48,900 nucleotides of DNA from NCBI RefSeq assembly GCF_018780105.1, contig NZ_JADMKC010000013.1:1-48900 (forward strand), written 5' to 3'. Below, piece after piece: positions 35,579-44,557 of this stretch (its first letter is position 1; every line of letters starts with the position of its first letter). A program made the translations under genes and the position numbers. The stretch comes from Thiobacillus sp. (GTDB lineage Bacteria; Pseudomonadota; Gammaproteobacteria; Burkholderiales; Thiobacillaceae). The notes beneath the pieces are model-generated. The model saw only the letters and a program-made list of their open reading frames with translations, was not told the DNA's origin and did not search any database.

Positions 35579-36987
35579 GAAACGCGTATTGGCTTGTCGG
35601 TATGACGCTGACCATATTAATGGCGGGCTATATTTTTACCGTTGATCGCATGGTCAACCACGAAGTGGCTTATGGCATTGGTCTGTTCGTAATTGGGCTT
35701 GCGGTCATGATGGCCTGTCGCCGAACGCTGCCGATGCAGGTTGAAAACGCAGCGCTCTGGATGGTTATTCTGGTTTTCTTGTCATCGTATTGCGTCAAGC
35801 TTTTCCTGATTGTTGTTTCCCCAGAGAGCCCGGTCGTATTAGGTATGGTTCCCCGAGTGGGTTTGGGTGAATTCGATTACCCTTTATTGATCATTGACGT
35901 GCTGCTGCTCACGGCCGCAGGCATCACTGCCTTCAGCGTAGCTGTGCTTGCGGTGCCAGCTTTTGTCGCCTATCCGGGACTCGTGCCGATCCCCAATGCA
36001 GATAGGGTTGGTCGAAGAAGTCTGATCGCCTTGCTCGTGGTTGCGCTCATATTGAGCTTGGTATCCGGATGGGTCTCATATCGCTTTGACATTGGCCTGA
36101 TGGGTTCCGAAATCAGGGCCATACTGCCTTATCGTCTGCGAGGCATCGTTTTCTATCTGCGCAATTACTTCCTGACAGGGTTGCTACTGCTTACCGTTTA
36201 CCTCGCTTATCGCAGGTCGTATAGAGGTTTGGCTTGGATCGCAATCGGGCTTTTGGTACTAAATGGTGTCGCGGATTTGGCTATTCGGTCGAGCAAGGCA
36301 TCAATTCTGGCGCCCCTCTTGTATTTAGCATTCCTGATTATTGCTTCTGGTGTCAAGATTCGCGTACGTCATGTGGTCTTGACGGTAGCGATAAGTGTTC
36401 CCTTATTGATCCTCTTGCCCTACTTCAATACGCTGCGCACTTTTAGGCTTTCGGGTCAGGGGGTTTGGGAGTCAATCGCCAGTGCTGCTGTCAGCGCTGA
36501 CTTCCACCCTGTTGAATTGCTTCTCCGCGGTTTCACTTGGGTCATTTATCGACTGCCGGGCGTTGACATCTTGACTGCCATCCTTGGACACCATGCATCG
36601 CCAGTGGGTGATCAATGGTTTGAGATCTTTTCGAGACCAAACGGGATCGCGGGTTATCTCACGAATGACGTTTTCCTGACACCAGTTAGCCACCCCCATC
36701 TTGCTGCACCCGGCTATTTCGGATGGTGGTATCTCTTGCTTGGCGTCCCTGGTGTGGTTCTTGGTGGCGCCTCACTAGGCTTGTTTGTCCGGATTGCTTG
36801 GCCGCTTACACTTAAACTCGCGACTCACACTGCGGTATTGACAAGGGTTTTTGTCTTGATGCTGTTATTTACCGCGTTGACCGAAGGCACAGTGGACTCC
36901 ATGCTGAAAATGTTCCTGGCTATGCTCTTCACAGTGCTAACGCTTGAGGGGTTCATCCGCATGGCTGTGCGTTTCAATCATCGATAA
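35575..36987 (+). CDS. wzy: Wzy-like O-antigen polymerase
   Basis: This 470-residue integral membrane protein has about twelve predicted helices. A larger periplasmic-type loop lies around residues 290-390 (from YFNTLRTF to the stretch with HPHLAAPGYFGWWY). The pattern of a long helix-rich protein with a large late loop, placed beside wzx and glycosyltransferases, fits Wzy polymerases and the O-antigen polysaccharide polymerase family, which share little sequence. It is coupled to the dehydratase by ATGA. An O-antigen ligase is the alternative. Confidence 0.7.
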   Translation: MRNAYWLVGMTLTILMAGYIFTVDRMVNHEVAYGIGLFVIGLAVMMACRRTLPMQVENAALWMVILVFLSSYCVKLFLIVVSPESPVVLGMVPRVGLGEFDYPLLIIDVLLLTAAGITAFSVAVLAVPAFVAYPGLVPIPNADRVGRRSLIALLVVALILSLVSGWVSYRFDIGLMGSEIRAILPYRLRGIVFYLRNYFLTGLLLLTVYLAYRRSYRGLAWIAIGLLVLNGVADLAIRSSKASILAPLLYLAFLIIASGVKIRVRHVVLTVAISVPLLILLPYFNTLRTFRLSGQGVWESIASAAVSADFHPVELLLRGFTWVIYRLPGVDILTAILGHHASPVGDQWFEIFSRPNGIAGYLTNDVFLTPVSHPHLAAPGYFGWWYLLLGVPGVVLGGASLGLFVRIAWPLTLKLATHTAVLTRVFVLMLLFTALTEGTVDSMLKMFLAMLFTVLTLEGFIRMAVRFNHR

Positions 36988-37015
36988 TAAGCTGAATATT
37001 TGTAAAGGTAAGTCA

Positions 37016-38266
37016 TTGAAAATTCTGTTTCTTTTGCAGGACATCCCATTCCCTGTCTCGGACGGGATGCGCTGGAAGGTGTTTTATTTGCTGCAGTATT
37101 TGTCCGAGCGACACCAGTGTGACGTCATTGCGTTTTCTGCTGATGCCCAACCGGATTTGGTTGCGCTCAAACGCGAGTTGCCAAGGGTTAATTGGTTGTC
37201 AGTTGTGCCGGCCACATCAGGGGCTCTGCGCTTGATACGAGCTGTCTTGGCTGTGCTTTCCGGGCGGCCCGCATCTTTGGGACGATTCCAAAACCCGACA
37301 TTCACTCGCTCGTTAAGGGCGGCCTTGGCGAGCCGTCAATATGACGTTGTACATTACGATATTGTTAACATGGTTCAACATTACGTCGAGGGGCTTCCGT
37401 CGGTGCACTCGCCGAACGATGCGACGTCGCTGTTCTATACACGTATGGCAGCCAATGTGAAACATTGGCTAACACGGCTGAAGTTGAAGGTTGGTGCCTC
37501 CCTGCTAGGGCGCTACGAGCGGCGTAATTATTCCAATTTTACGAAGATCCACGTAGTGTCAAGTGTGGATGCCAACTACCTTCAATCAACGGTTGTAGGT
37601 GCTGATGTTGCCTTCATCCCGTTTGGCGTCGCTCCCCCCCAAGCCAATTGGGCAGTTAACCCAATGACCAGCGCGCCGATAGACAGCAGGCTCGTATTGG
37701 TTTTGGGCGGTGCAAACGTACCGGGTGTCGCCGCAGGAATCGAGGAATTCGTCCGTCTCGCTGTTCCTGAAATCGCACAAAAGTTTCCGGCAGTAAAGTT
37801 TCGAATACAGGGGAGGGGTACCGAAAAACTATTGCACTGTATTGGTATATCTGCCCCAAATCTAGAAGCGTCGGGGTGGGTTGATGATTTGGATGACTTG
37901 ATCCGGTCAGCTGCGGTGGTGGTACTTCCTGACAAGGCTGGAACCGGCATCAAAACCAGGGCATTACAAGCTCTCGGGTGTGGTGCTACGGTTGTCGGTA
38001 CGGCGGTGGCCTTCGAAGGTTTGCGAGAATACGTGCGTAGTGGCGAGCATTGTGTGATCGCAGAATCGATTCCGTCCCTGGCTAATGAGGTTTTGTTATT
38101 ACTTGGTGATGCAGAGAAAAGACAGTCACTTGGCCGCGAGGCCTCTAGACTTGCGCATGACCAATTATCTTGGTCAAAACTCGGGCCACAATATGAAGAG
38201 CTCTATCGTTCCGCAATAGAGTCATATCAGTTGAACGCGCACGAGGAAAGTTCTCAATTCCATTGA
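37016..38266 (+). CDS. family 4/1 glycosyltransferase
   Basis: This 416-residue GT-B protein starts at TTG 37016 behind AAAGG, giving LKILFLLQDIPFPVSDGMR, the typical opening of GT4 enzymes with a glycine loop. The donor half has RLVLVLGGANVPGV, then FRIQGRG, then LEASGWVDDLDDLIRSAAVVVLPDKAGTGIKTRALQALGCGA as the nucleotide-sugar site; the key elements are GTGIKTR and the following ALGCG. It resembles TuaH/WcaI-type transferases. Sugar unknown. Confidence 0.8.
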   Translation: MKILFLLQDIPFPVSDGMRWKVFYLLQYLSERHQCDVIAFSADAQPDLVALKRELPRVNWLSVVPATSGALRLIRAVLAVLSGRPASLGRFQNPTFTRSLRAALASRQYDVVHYDIVNMVQHYVEGLPSVHSPNDATSLFYTRMAANVKHWLTRLKLKVGASLLGRYERRNYSNFTKIHVVSSVDANYLQSTVVGADVAFIPFGVAPPQANWAVNPMTSAPIDSRLVLVLGGANVPGVAAGIEEFVRLAVPEIAQKFPAVKFRIQGRGTEKLLHCIGISAPNLEASGWVDDLDDLIRSAAVVVLPDKAGTGIKTRALQALGCGATVVGTAVAFEGLREYVRSGEHCVIAESIPSLANEVLLLLGDAEKRQSLGREASRLAHDQLSWSKLGPQYEELYRSAIESYQLNAHEESSQFH

Positions 38267-38333
38267 ATGAATAGTTGCGTGCATCGTTCGGCTAAGAAAT
38301 GCAAAGCGTGAGTAGCGCCTGCCTTCGTCCATC

Positions 38334-38364
38334 AACCCGGCGGGAAGAGCATGCTCTGCCGGTT
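38334..38364. other. inverted-repeat hairpin
   Basis: A 31-base near-palindrome has arms AACC(C)GGC and GCCGGTT around an inner AGAGC-AT-GCTCT, with a GGGA bulge. It sits in the 177-base gap between two glycosyltransferase genes. It could be a terminator, but no T-run follows. The rest of the gap shows nothing I recognise. Confidence 0.5.
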
Positions 38365-38443
38365 GGACACGCCAGTGGCGGTCGTCTGCCCCCCCAGCTG
38401 ATACTTGTGATTGTAATGAAATATTTAAATTTGGTTTCTGACC

Positions 38444-39523
38444 TTGTCTGATACACCGCTTATTTCTATATGCATACCAGCATACAACCGTGCGGCGTTA
38501 CTACCGGCCCTGCTCGATTCCATTGTGTCTCAGTCAGGGGTGAATTATGAAATTGTGATTTGTGAAGATGCATCGCCAGAGCGCGAACAGATACGCGAGG
38601 TTGCCGAACAATATGCAACAGCCTATCCCAGCCAGCTTTCCTATCACGAAAACAAGGTCAATCTGGGCTATGACGGCAATCTTCGACGTTTGGTCGAACT
38701 AGCCCGGGGCGAGTATGTGCTGTTCATGGGCAACGATGATCTGCTTGCCAAGGGAGCGTTGGCTGCTGTAGCTGCTGCAGTGCGTGTTCATGCGGACGTC
38801 GGGGTTGTACTTCGCAGCTACGACTCTTTCTACGATGATCCTGAGCGCCCGGTGCAAATTTTTCGCTACTTCGACAGCGAAAGTTTCTTTCCAGCGGGCA
38901 CGCAGACTATCGTGACCTTTTTCCGTCGTTGTGTGTTTATATCAGGCATGGTGGTGCGTCGTGCGAGCGCGCACCGGCATTCCACCAATCGCTTCGACGG
39001 CACGCTACTGTATCAACAGCATCTGGTTGGGCAGATACTGGCGAATGAGAATGGCGTTTACCTTCCGCAAATCTTGTCGCATCACCGTCTGGGGGGTACA
39101 CCGGATTTCGGCAACAGCGTAGCGGAGCAGGGACGGTTCGTGCCCCGTGAGCAAACGCCGGAATCTTCAGTACATTTCATGTGTGGCATGTTGCGGATTG
39201 CATCCGACTTGGAGCAGACACTTGGTTTGCCCGTCTATATGCCGATAACGAAAGATATCGGCAATTATTCATATCCAATTCTTTCTATCCAGGCTGACCG
39301 TTCGATTGGTGAGTTCTTGCTCTACCTCTGGCAAATCGCCAAGCTAGGATTCTGGAAAGTGCCGATGTTTTACATCTATGCTTGCGGGTTGCTCATGCTT
39401 CGTCGCAGCACCTGTGACCGCATCATTGCCTCGCTCAAGCGAATCAAAGGACGTGCTCCTGTTCTCGGCAATGTCTATGCCGGCCACGCCCGTAACCAGA
39501 CAGGCGACAAGGGCAAGGACTGA
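38444..39523 (+). CDS. family 2 glycosyltransferase (abequosyltransferase-like)
   Basis: This 359-residue GT-A enzyme starts at TTG 38444. ISICIPAYNRAALLPALLDS, then IVICEDASPE, then NLGYDGNLRRLVELARGEYVLFMGNDDLL (the acidic block GNDD near 97-100) match the group that databases often label abequosyltransferase, a 3,6-dideoxyhexose transferase. That label is loose, but the island does make a CDP-3,6-dideoxyhexose, so it is a candidate for transferring it. A hydrophobic patch near 290-320 may bind the membrane. Confidence 0.75.
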   Translation: MSDTPLISICIPAYNRAALLPALLDSIVSQSGVNYEIVICEDASPEREQIREVAEQYATAYPSQLSYHENKVNLGYDGNLRRLVELARGEYVLFMGNDDLLAKGALAAVAAAVRVHADVGVVLRSYDSFYDDPERPVQIFRYFDSESFFPAGTQTIVTFFRRCVFISGMVVRRASAHRHSTNRFDGTLLYQQHLVGQILANENGVYLPQILSHHRLGGTPDFGNSVAEQGRFVPREQTPESSVHFMCGMLRIASDLEQTLGLPVYMPITKDIGNYSYPILSIQADRSIGEFLLYLWQIAKLGFWKVPMFYIYACGLLMLRRSTCDRIIASLKRIKGRAPVLGNVYAGHARNQTGDKGKD

Positions 39524-39525
39524 GC

Positions 39526-40437
39526 ATGGCTGACGCTAAACTGATCGTTCGCCTGAAGGGTGGCTTGGGCAATCAATTGTTCTGCTACGCTACCGGGCGA
39601 CGCCTGGCGCTGAAAAGCAATGCTGAACTGGTGCTCGACGATGTGACCGGTTTCAAGTACGACCATCTGTACAAGCGGCAATACGCGCTCGGCGCGTTTA
39701 GCATTCCGGCCCGGATGGCGAGCGCTCGAGAGCGACTGGAACCCTTCGGCCGCCTTCGTCGACTGCTGATGCGCAAGGCCTCGGAATCCCTGCCTTTGGA
39801 TAGAAAGCGATACATCAGACAAGTCGGCGTCGGATTCGAGGACGCACTGCTCTCGCTGAAACTGCAGCCTGGGATGACCTATTTCGATGGCTTCGGCCAA
39901 AGCGAGCGGTACTTCGCTGACGTAGACGAGGTCATCCGGCAAGACCTGAAAATGCATCCGCCAACCGATTCCGCCAACGAGGAAATGAGTTGCAAGATCC
40001 GCTCATCCATAGCGGTCGCCGTGCATGTCAGATGGTTTGACACCAACGATCACGGCTCGGCATCCAATATGTCGCGTAGCTATTATCAGAGCGCGATTGA
40101 GGTCATCAGGGCCAAAGTGGAAGACCCGCATTTCTTCGTTTTCTCTGACGATCCGAAACAATCAGCCAGGCTGCTTGGGCCGCTGCTGGGGGGCGGGAGT
40201 CACACCTTCGTGGATCACAACCGGGCAAGCCAGGATGCTTCTTCCGACTTCTGGCTGATGTCCCTGTGCCAGCACTTCGTGATCGGCAACAGCACTTTTG
40301 CATGGTGGGCTGCCTGGTTGGGGGAGCAGAAGGGGCTGTCTACGGTGGTTGCTCCGGCAGTGAATATTGACCCTGGCCATAGTTCGACAGCCTGGGGCTT
40401 TCCGTATCTGCTTCCCGACCGCTGGCTTGCTATATGA
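39526..40437 (+). CDS. GT11 fucosyltransferase-like protein
   Basis: This 303-residue protein belongs to the alpha-1,2-fucosyltransferase family. It has the opening KGGLGNQLFCYATGRRLAL (11-29), the middle YFDGFGQSERYF, and the closing GNSTFAWWAAWLG near 262-274. The donor-binding motif normally HxRRxD is HVRWFD at 157-162, so one arginine is replaced by tryptophan. GDP-fucose or a related GDP-6-deoxyhexose is the expected donor, in line with the Gmd-like enzyme nearby. It starts two bases after the previous stop and overlaps the next gene by ATGA. Confidence 0.85.
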   Translation: MADAKLIVRLKGGLGNQLFCYATGRRLALKSNAELVLDDVTGFKYDHLYKRQYALGAFSIPARMASARERLEPFGRLRRLLMRKASESLPLDRKRYIRQVGVGFEDALLSLKLQPGMTYFDGFGQSERYFADVDEVIRQDLKMHPPTDSANEEMSCKIRSSIAVAVHVRWFDTNDHGSASNMSRSYYQSAIEVIRAKVEDPHFFVFSDDPKQSARLLGPLLGGGSHTFVDHNRASQDASSDFWLMSLCQHFVIGNSTFAWWAAWLGEQKGLSTVVAPAVNIDPGHSSTAWGFPYLLPDRWLAI

Positions 40438-41216
40438 GCAAGGCGCCCGGATCAGTGGACGTCGTGGTTCCTGTATTCAACGGTCGCGCCACCATCGAGG
40501 CTGCCTTGCGCAGCGTGCTTGCCCAAGAAGGCGATCTGCTGAACGAGATCATCGTGGTGGATGATGGATCAACGGATGGCAGTGCGGAGGTTGTCGCAGC
40601 AATCGGGTCCGATAAAATTCGGCTGTTTCGCACCAGCAACCATGGTGTGGCCTCCGCCAGAAATCTGGGGATCGAACGATCCGTCGCAGAATGGATCGCA
40701 TTTCTTGATGCGGATGATTTGTGGGAAAAGAACAAGCTAAAAGCCCAGATTCAGACTGCAGCCGATACCGGTGCCGGTTTTATCTGTGGAACGGTGAATG
40801 ACCAGCCGATAAGCCGGTCCAGGCCTATTTCCGCCTTCAGTCTGTGGAGAGGGAATTTTGTGGCGACCAGCGCAGTCCTCGTCCAACGTAAAATTCTGCT
40901 GCAATCCGCACCGGTGTTCAGTACGGGAATGGCGTTCGCCGAGGATTATCTGGCTTGGCTCAAGTGCCTGACTCTGACGCCTGGTTACTATATGTCAGCC
41001 AACTTGGCGACCTACATTCTCAGTGCACGGCCTCGTTATAACTGGAGGCTGATCTTGAAAAACCTGGTGTTGCTGAATATGTCGTTCACGATATTTGTCT
41101 GGCGCACGCACAGTGCGTTTGCGAAAAAAATCCTGCTTCCAGTGTCACTGCTTGCGGGATCGGCGATCTCCATCTTCAGCATCGTGAAGCGCTTCATGCG
41201 GTCCCACCATGCCTGA
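40434..41216 (+). CDS. family 2 glycosyltransferase
   Basis: This 260-residue GT-A enzyme has VDVVVPVFNGRATIEAALRS, IIVVDDGSTDGSAEVV (about 39-54), NHGVASARNLGIERS and the metal site FLDADDLW near 90-97, all standard. The C-terminal third has a basic amphipathic helix and a hydrophobic stretch near 225-245. It is an ordinary retained or inverting GT2 of unknown specificity. ATGA coupling to the GT11 gene suggests both act on the same repeat unit. Confidence 0.82.
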   Translation: MSKAPGSVDVVVPVFNGRATIEAALRSVLAQEGDLLNEIIVVDDGSTDGSAEVVAAIGSDKIRLFRTSNHGVASARNLGIERSVAEWIAFLDADDLWEKNKLKAQIQTAADTGAGFICGTVNDQPISRSRPISAFSLWRGNFVATSAVLVQRKILLQSAPVFSTGMAFAEDYLAWLKCLTLTPGYYMSANLATYILSARPRYNWRLILKNLVLLNMSFTIFVWRTHSAFAKKILLPVSLLAGSAISIFSIVKRFMRSHHA

Positions 41217-41255
41217 GGTTTTATGCCATAACCATTTGAGTTGCACTGACCGCTG

Positions 41256-42125
41256 ATGAAAGAACACTCTCTTTTAATGAAATTTTTCCTTGCGCTTGGC
41301 ATGGAACGAATTGCGTGGGCCTGCCGGCGCCTGTATTGCCCCGTACCGAAGTCAGCGCTGGTGCTAGAAGTTGGATCCGGCGGCAGCCCCTATTTCCGTT
41401 CCAATGTGCTGATTGATGCTTATGAAGAAACGAGGGAGCGCCACTGGGCGCCGTTCATCACGGATAGGCCCTCGGTTCTTGGCGTGGGTGAGGCCTTGCC
41501 TTTCAAGGACAAAATCTTCGATTTCGTGATTGCATCACATGTGCTGGAGCACTCTGCCGATCCGGAGCGTTTTCTCCTTGAATTGCAAAGGGTGGCCAAG
41601 GCCGGTTACATAGAAACGCCGGGTGCATTCATGGAGCGGATCAATCCTTACTGGGATCACCGTAGTGAAGTAACGGTACGGGACGGCGTCCTTACAATCA
41701 GGAAAAAGCCGGCTTGGATCGTGGATGAGGAGTTGGTGGAACTGTATGAACACGGAGCCAAAGCCCTGATCGCGAACCGGACCATCCCCGGCAATCCGTT
41801 TATCTTCCATACCCGCTTCTTCTGGTCGGATCGGTTGCCATTCAAGATTCTGAATGCGGAAGTGGATGCGAGTTGGCCCGCGCCAACTGTGGAAACAAAT
41901 ACGCGCCCACCTTTTTCGCTTCGTGCCCTCATCGGCCGATATGGTTTGGCCGCTGCCAGACTGCTCTTCTCGCAGACGAAACGAAACAAAGGCTTGAATT
42001 TATCCGAATTGATGCAGTGCCCGGTTTGTGGCTCGGATCAACTAGCGTTTTCCGAGAATGGGATCACATGCAGGGGATGCCATAAAAGATTTGACGTATC
42101 CAGCGGTGTTCCCCGCATGTCCTGA
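41256..42125 (+). CDS. methyltransferase with C-terminal zinc ribbon
   Basis: This 289-residue protein has an N-terminal Methyltransf_11-type core: VLEVGSGGSPYF (motif I), GVGEALPFKDKIFDFVIASHVLEH near 75-98 and a following helix. The last 35 residues form a small zinc-ribbon-like module with CPVCGSD and CRGCHK (four cysteines), resembling Trm112-like domains. The combination suggests a SAM enzyme with a fused metal-binding tail. Substrate unknown; position suggests polysaccharide. A second in-frame ATG lies 24 bases downstream. Confidence 0.75.
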   Translation: MKEHSLLMKFFLALGMERIAWACRRLYCPVPKSALVLEVGSGGSPYFRSNVLIDAYEETRERHWAPFITDRPSVLGVGEALPFKDKIFDFVIASHVLEHSADPERFLLELQRVAKAGYIETPGAFMERINPYWDHRSEVTVRDGVLTIRKKPAWIVDEELVELYEHGAKALIANRTIPGNPFIFHTRFFWSDRLPFKILNAEVDASWPAPTVETNTRPPFSLRALIGRYGLAAARLLFSQTKRNKGLNLSELMQCPVCGSDQLAFSENGITCRGCHKRFDVSSGVPRMS

Positions 42126-42170
42126 CCCGGCCTGGCCCGCAGCTCAAACTTATTCTGTGTATCAAACGTC

Positions 42171-43328
42171 TTGAGTCTCAAACTTGGAATAGACGCATCG
42201 AACATTCGCCAGGGTGGTGGGGTTACCCACCTCTCGCGTTTGCTGTCCTCTGCTGTTCCGGCGATGCACGGCATCGAAAGCGTGACGGTATGGAGTTGTG
42301 CACGCACTCTGGCCACTTTGCCTGACCAAGCTTGGCTGAAGAAGCGTTCTAGCAAGGAGCTGGAGTCTTATTTGCCAACGCGGCTTCTTTGGCAAAAGCG
42401 CATGCTGCCATCGGAGCTGATCAAGACAGGCTGCAATATTCTCTTTTCCCCAGGCGGTATGCTGCCTGGAAAATGTCCAGTCACTTCCGTGACAATGTCG
42501 CAGAACATGCTGCCTTTTGAACCGGCGGAGGCAAGGCTATTTGGCGCCATGCATCCCATGCGGCTCAAGATGTCCTTGCTCAGGATAGGTCAGAGCCGTT
42601 CGCTCAAATCCGCTGATGGCATTATCTTTCTTTCCGACTATGCCCGCACTCGACTTTGCTCAAGCTTGGTACTGGATACACAGCGCACGGCCTTGATCCC
42701 GCATGGAATCGAAGAACGGTTTTTCTGTGCGCCTCGTCCAGCAAGGGAAGCGGCAGATTGTTCGGCTGCCAAGCCATTTCGCCTGCTCTATGTGTCGATC
42801 CTGATGCCCTATAAACATCAGCTCGAAGTTGGGCGAGCCGTGGCTCGACTGCGCGACTCAGGGATATCGGTCAGTGTCGAGTTTGCCGGGGACCTGTGGG
42901 GGAATTACGGCAAGGCCGTCGAGAAGGAATTCCTCCGCATCGACCCACACCAGTCTTTTCTGAAACTGCTCGGCCCGGTTCCATTCGAGCGACTTCATGC
43001 GCTCTATGCCGAGGCAGATGCTTTCGTGTTCGCGTCCAGCTGTGAAAATCTTCCTAATATCCTGATCGAGGCGATGGCAAGCGGCTTGCCGATCCTGAGT
43101 TCGAACCGAGGTCCGATGCCGGAGGTGTTGGGTGACGCCGGTTGGTACTTTGACCCGTATTCGGCAACATCGATTGCCAACGCAATTGTCGAAGCCATGC
43201 AGGATCCGGCATCTCGACAACTACGTGCAAAGCAATCCTTTGAAAAGGCAACGCAGTATTCGTGGTCGCGTTGCGCGTCGGACACGTTCTCCTTCATTGC
43301 CAGGGTGGCCAAGGAGCGTGGGGTGTGA
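42171..43328 (+). CDS. family 4 glycosyltransferase
   Basis: This 385-residue GT4 enzyme starts at TTG 42171 (SLKLGIDASNIRQGGGVTHLS). The donor half has RLLYVSILMPYKHQLEVGRAV (near 204-224), FAGDLWG, LLGPVPFERLHALYAEADAFVFASSCENLPNILIEAMASG and SNRGPMPEVLGDAG; the E-x7-E pattern sits in CENLPNILIEAMASG. It is a mannosyl- or glucosyl-type retaining transferase by family; the exact sugar is not readable. The stop overlaps the next start by GTGA. Confidence 0.85.
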   Translation: MSLKLGIDASNIRQGGGVTHLSRLLSSAVPAMHGIESVTVWSCARTLATLPDQAWLKKRSSKELESYLPTRLLWQKRMLPSELIKTGCNILFSPGGMLPGKCPVTSVTMSQNMLPFEPAEARLFGAMHPMRLKMSLLRIGQSRSLKSADGIIFLSDYARTRLCSSLVLDTQRTALIPHGIEERFFCAPRPAREAADCSAAKPFRLLYVSILMPYKHQLEVGRAVARLRDSGISVSVEFAGDLWGNYGKAVEKEFLRIDPHQSFLKLLGPVPFERLHALYAEADAFVFASSCENLPNILIEAMASGLPILSSNRGPMPEVLGDAGWYFDPYSATSIANAIVEAMQDPASRQLRAKQSFEKATQYSWSRCASDTFSFIARVAKERGV

Positions 43329-44557
43329 AGCTGCTGGTCGTCAGCCAGTATTTCTGGCCTGAGAATTTCCGCATCAATGATCTCGTGGCCGATATGGTTG
43401 GGCGCGGCCATGAAGTCACGGTGCTGACCGGGCAGCCGAATTACCCATCGGGGCGATTCTTTCCGGGCTATGGTTGGGCACTGCCCTGCACCGAAATCTA
43501 TCAAGGGGCACGAGTTATTCGGGTGCCACTTGTGCCCAGGGGGGCTGCTGGTGCCATCAGGCTGGCGCTGAACTATCTGTCATTTGCCATCTTTGGTGTA
43601 CTTGGTGTTTGGCTAAGGCTTCGCGGCAAGTTTGACGCCGTCTTCGTGTTCGAGGTTTCCCCCATCACGGTAGGTATCCCGGCCATAGTTGCCAGCCGGC
43701 GGTTCAACGCGCCCATTCTATTTTGGGTGCTCGATTTATGGCCTGAATCCCTGACTGCCGCAGGCGGGGTGCGCTCACCCGGGGTGCTGCTGGCAGTCGA
43801 CCGCCTGGTGAAATGGATTTATCGGAACTGTTCGCGTGTGTTGGTGCAGTCCCGTGCGTTCGTGCCGGAGATCGCACGCCATGGGGTGCCGGATTCAAGG
43901 ATTCTGTATTTCCCCAGTTGGGGCGAGTCGCTGTTCCAGCCTTTACAGCAGGCAGATGCCACCTTGCTGCCGCCGTTGCCGGAGGGCTTCAAGGTACTCT
44001 TTGCCGGCAATATCGGGGAAGCGCAGGATTTGCCGGCTGTTCTGAAAGCGGCCGAGTTGTTGCGGGATCGCACCGACATCCAGTGGCTGATCGTGGGCGA
44101 CGGCCGCATGGCGGCATGGGCAAAAGAGGAAGTCGAGCGGCGAGGCTTGTCGCAGGTGCATTTTCTGGGCCGCCATCCCCTGGAGGCCATGCCGCATTTT
44201 TATGCCGCAGCCGATGCGCTGCTGCTGCCCTTGAAACGGGAACCCATCTTCGCGCTGACCATACCGGGCAAGCTACAATCCTACTTGGCATGTGCCCGCC
44301 CCATTCTGGCCATGCTGGATGGCGAGGGCGTCCGCATTGTCCAGGAGTCCGGCGCAGGGCTTGCCTGTCCGGCGGGCGATGCCGAGGGGCTGGCGGCACG
44401 GATCCTTGAGCTGGCCGCCATGTCGGACGCCGAACGCAGTGCAATGGGGCAAAACGGGCGGCAATATTACGAGGCGAACTTCGACCGGACTCGGCTGTTC
44501 GATCAACTGGAAACCTGGCTGGAAAACGCCATACAGGAAAGAAAACATTCAAAATGA
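43325..44557 (+). CDS. wbuB: WbuB-like family 4 glycosyltransferase
   Basis: This 410-residue GT4 enzyme starts at GTG 43325 (KLLVVSQYFWPENFRINDL); the longer frame from 43262 shadows the previous gene. The opening QYFWPENFRIND...GH.VTVLTGQPNYPSG is typical of WbuB/WbjE proteins, which transfer L-FucNAc. VLFAGNIGEAQDLPAVL, HFLGRHPLEAMPHFYAAADALLLPL and the later E..GAGL.C.AGD stretch form the donor site. It lies directly before the three UDP-L-FucNAc genes, which supports that role. ATGA coupling downstream. Confidence 0.85.
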   Translation: MKLLVVSQYFWPENFRINDLVADMVGRGHEVTVLTGQPNYPSGRFFPGYGWALPCTEIYQGARVIRVPLVPRGAAGAIRLALNYLSFAIFGVLGVWLRLRGKFDAVFVFEVSPITVGIPAIVASRRFNAPILFWVLDLWPESLTAAGGVRSPGVLLAVDRLVKWIYRNCSRVLVQSRAFVPEIARHGVPDSRILYFPSWGESLFQPLQQADATLLPPLPEGFKVLFAGNIGEAQDLPAVLKAAELLRDRTDIQWLIVGDGRMAAWAKEEVERRGLSQVHFLGRHPLEAMPHFYAAADALLLPLKREPIFALTIPGKLQSYLACARPILAMLDGEGVRIVQESGAGLACPAGDAEGLAARILELAAMSDAERSAMGQNGRQYYEANFDRTRLFDQLETWLENAIQERKHSK

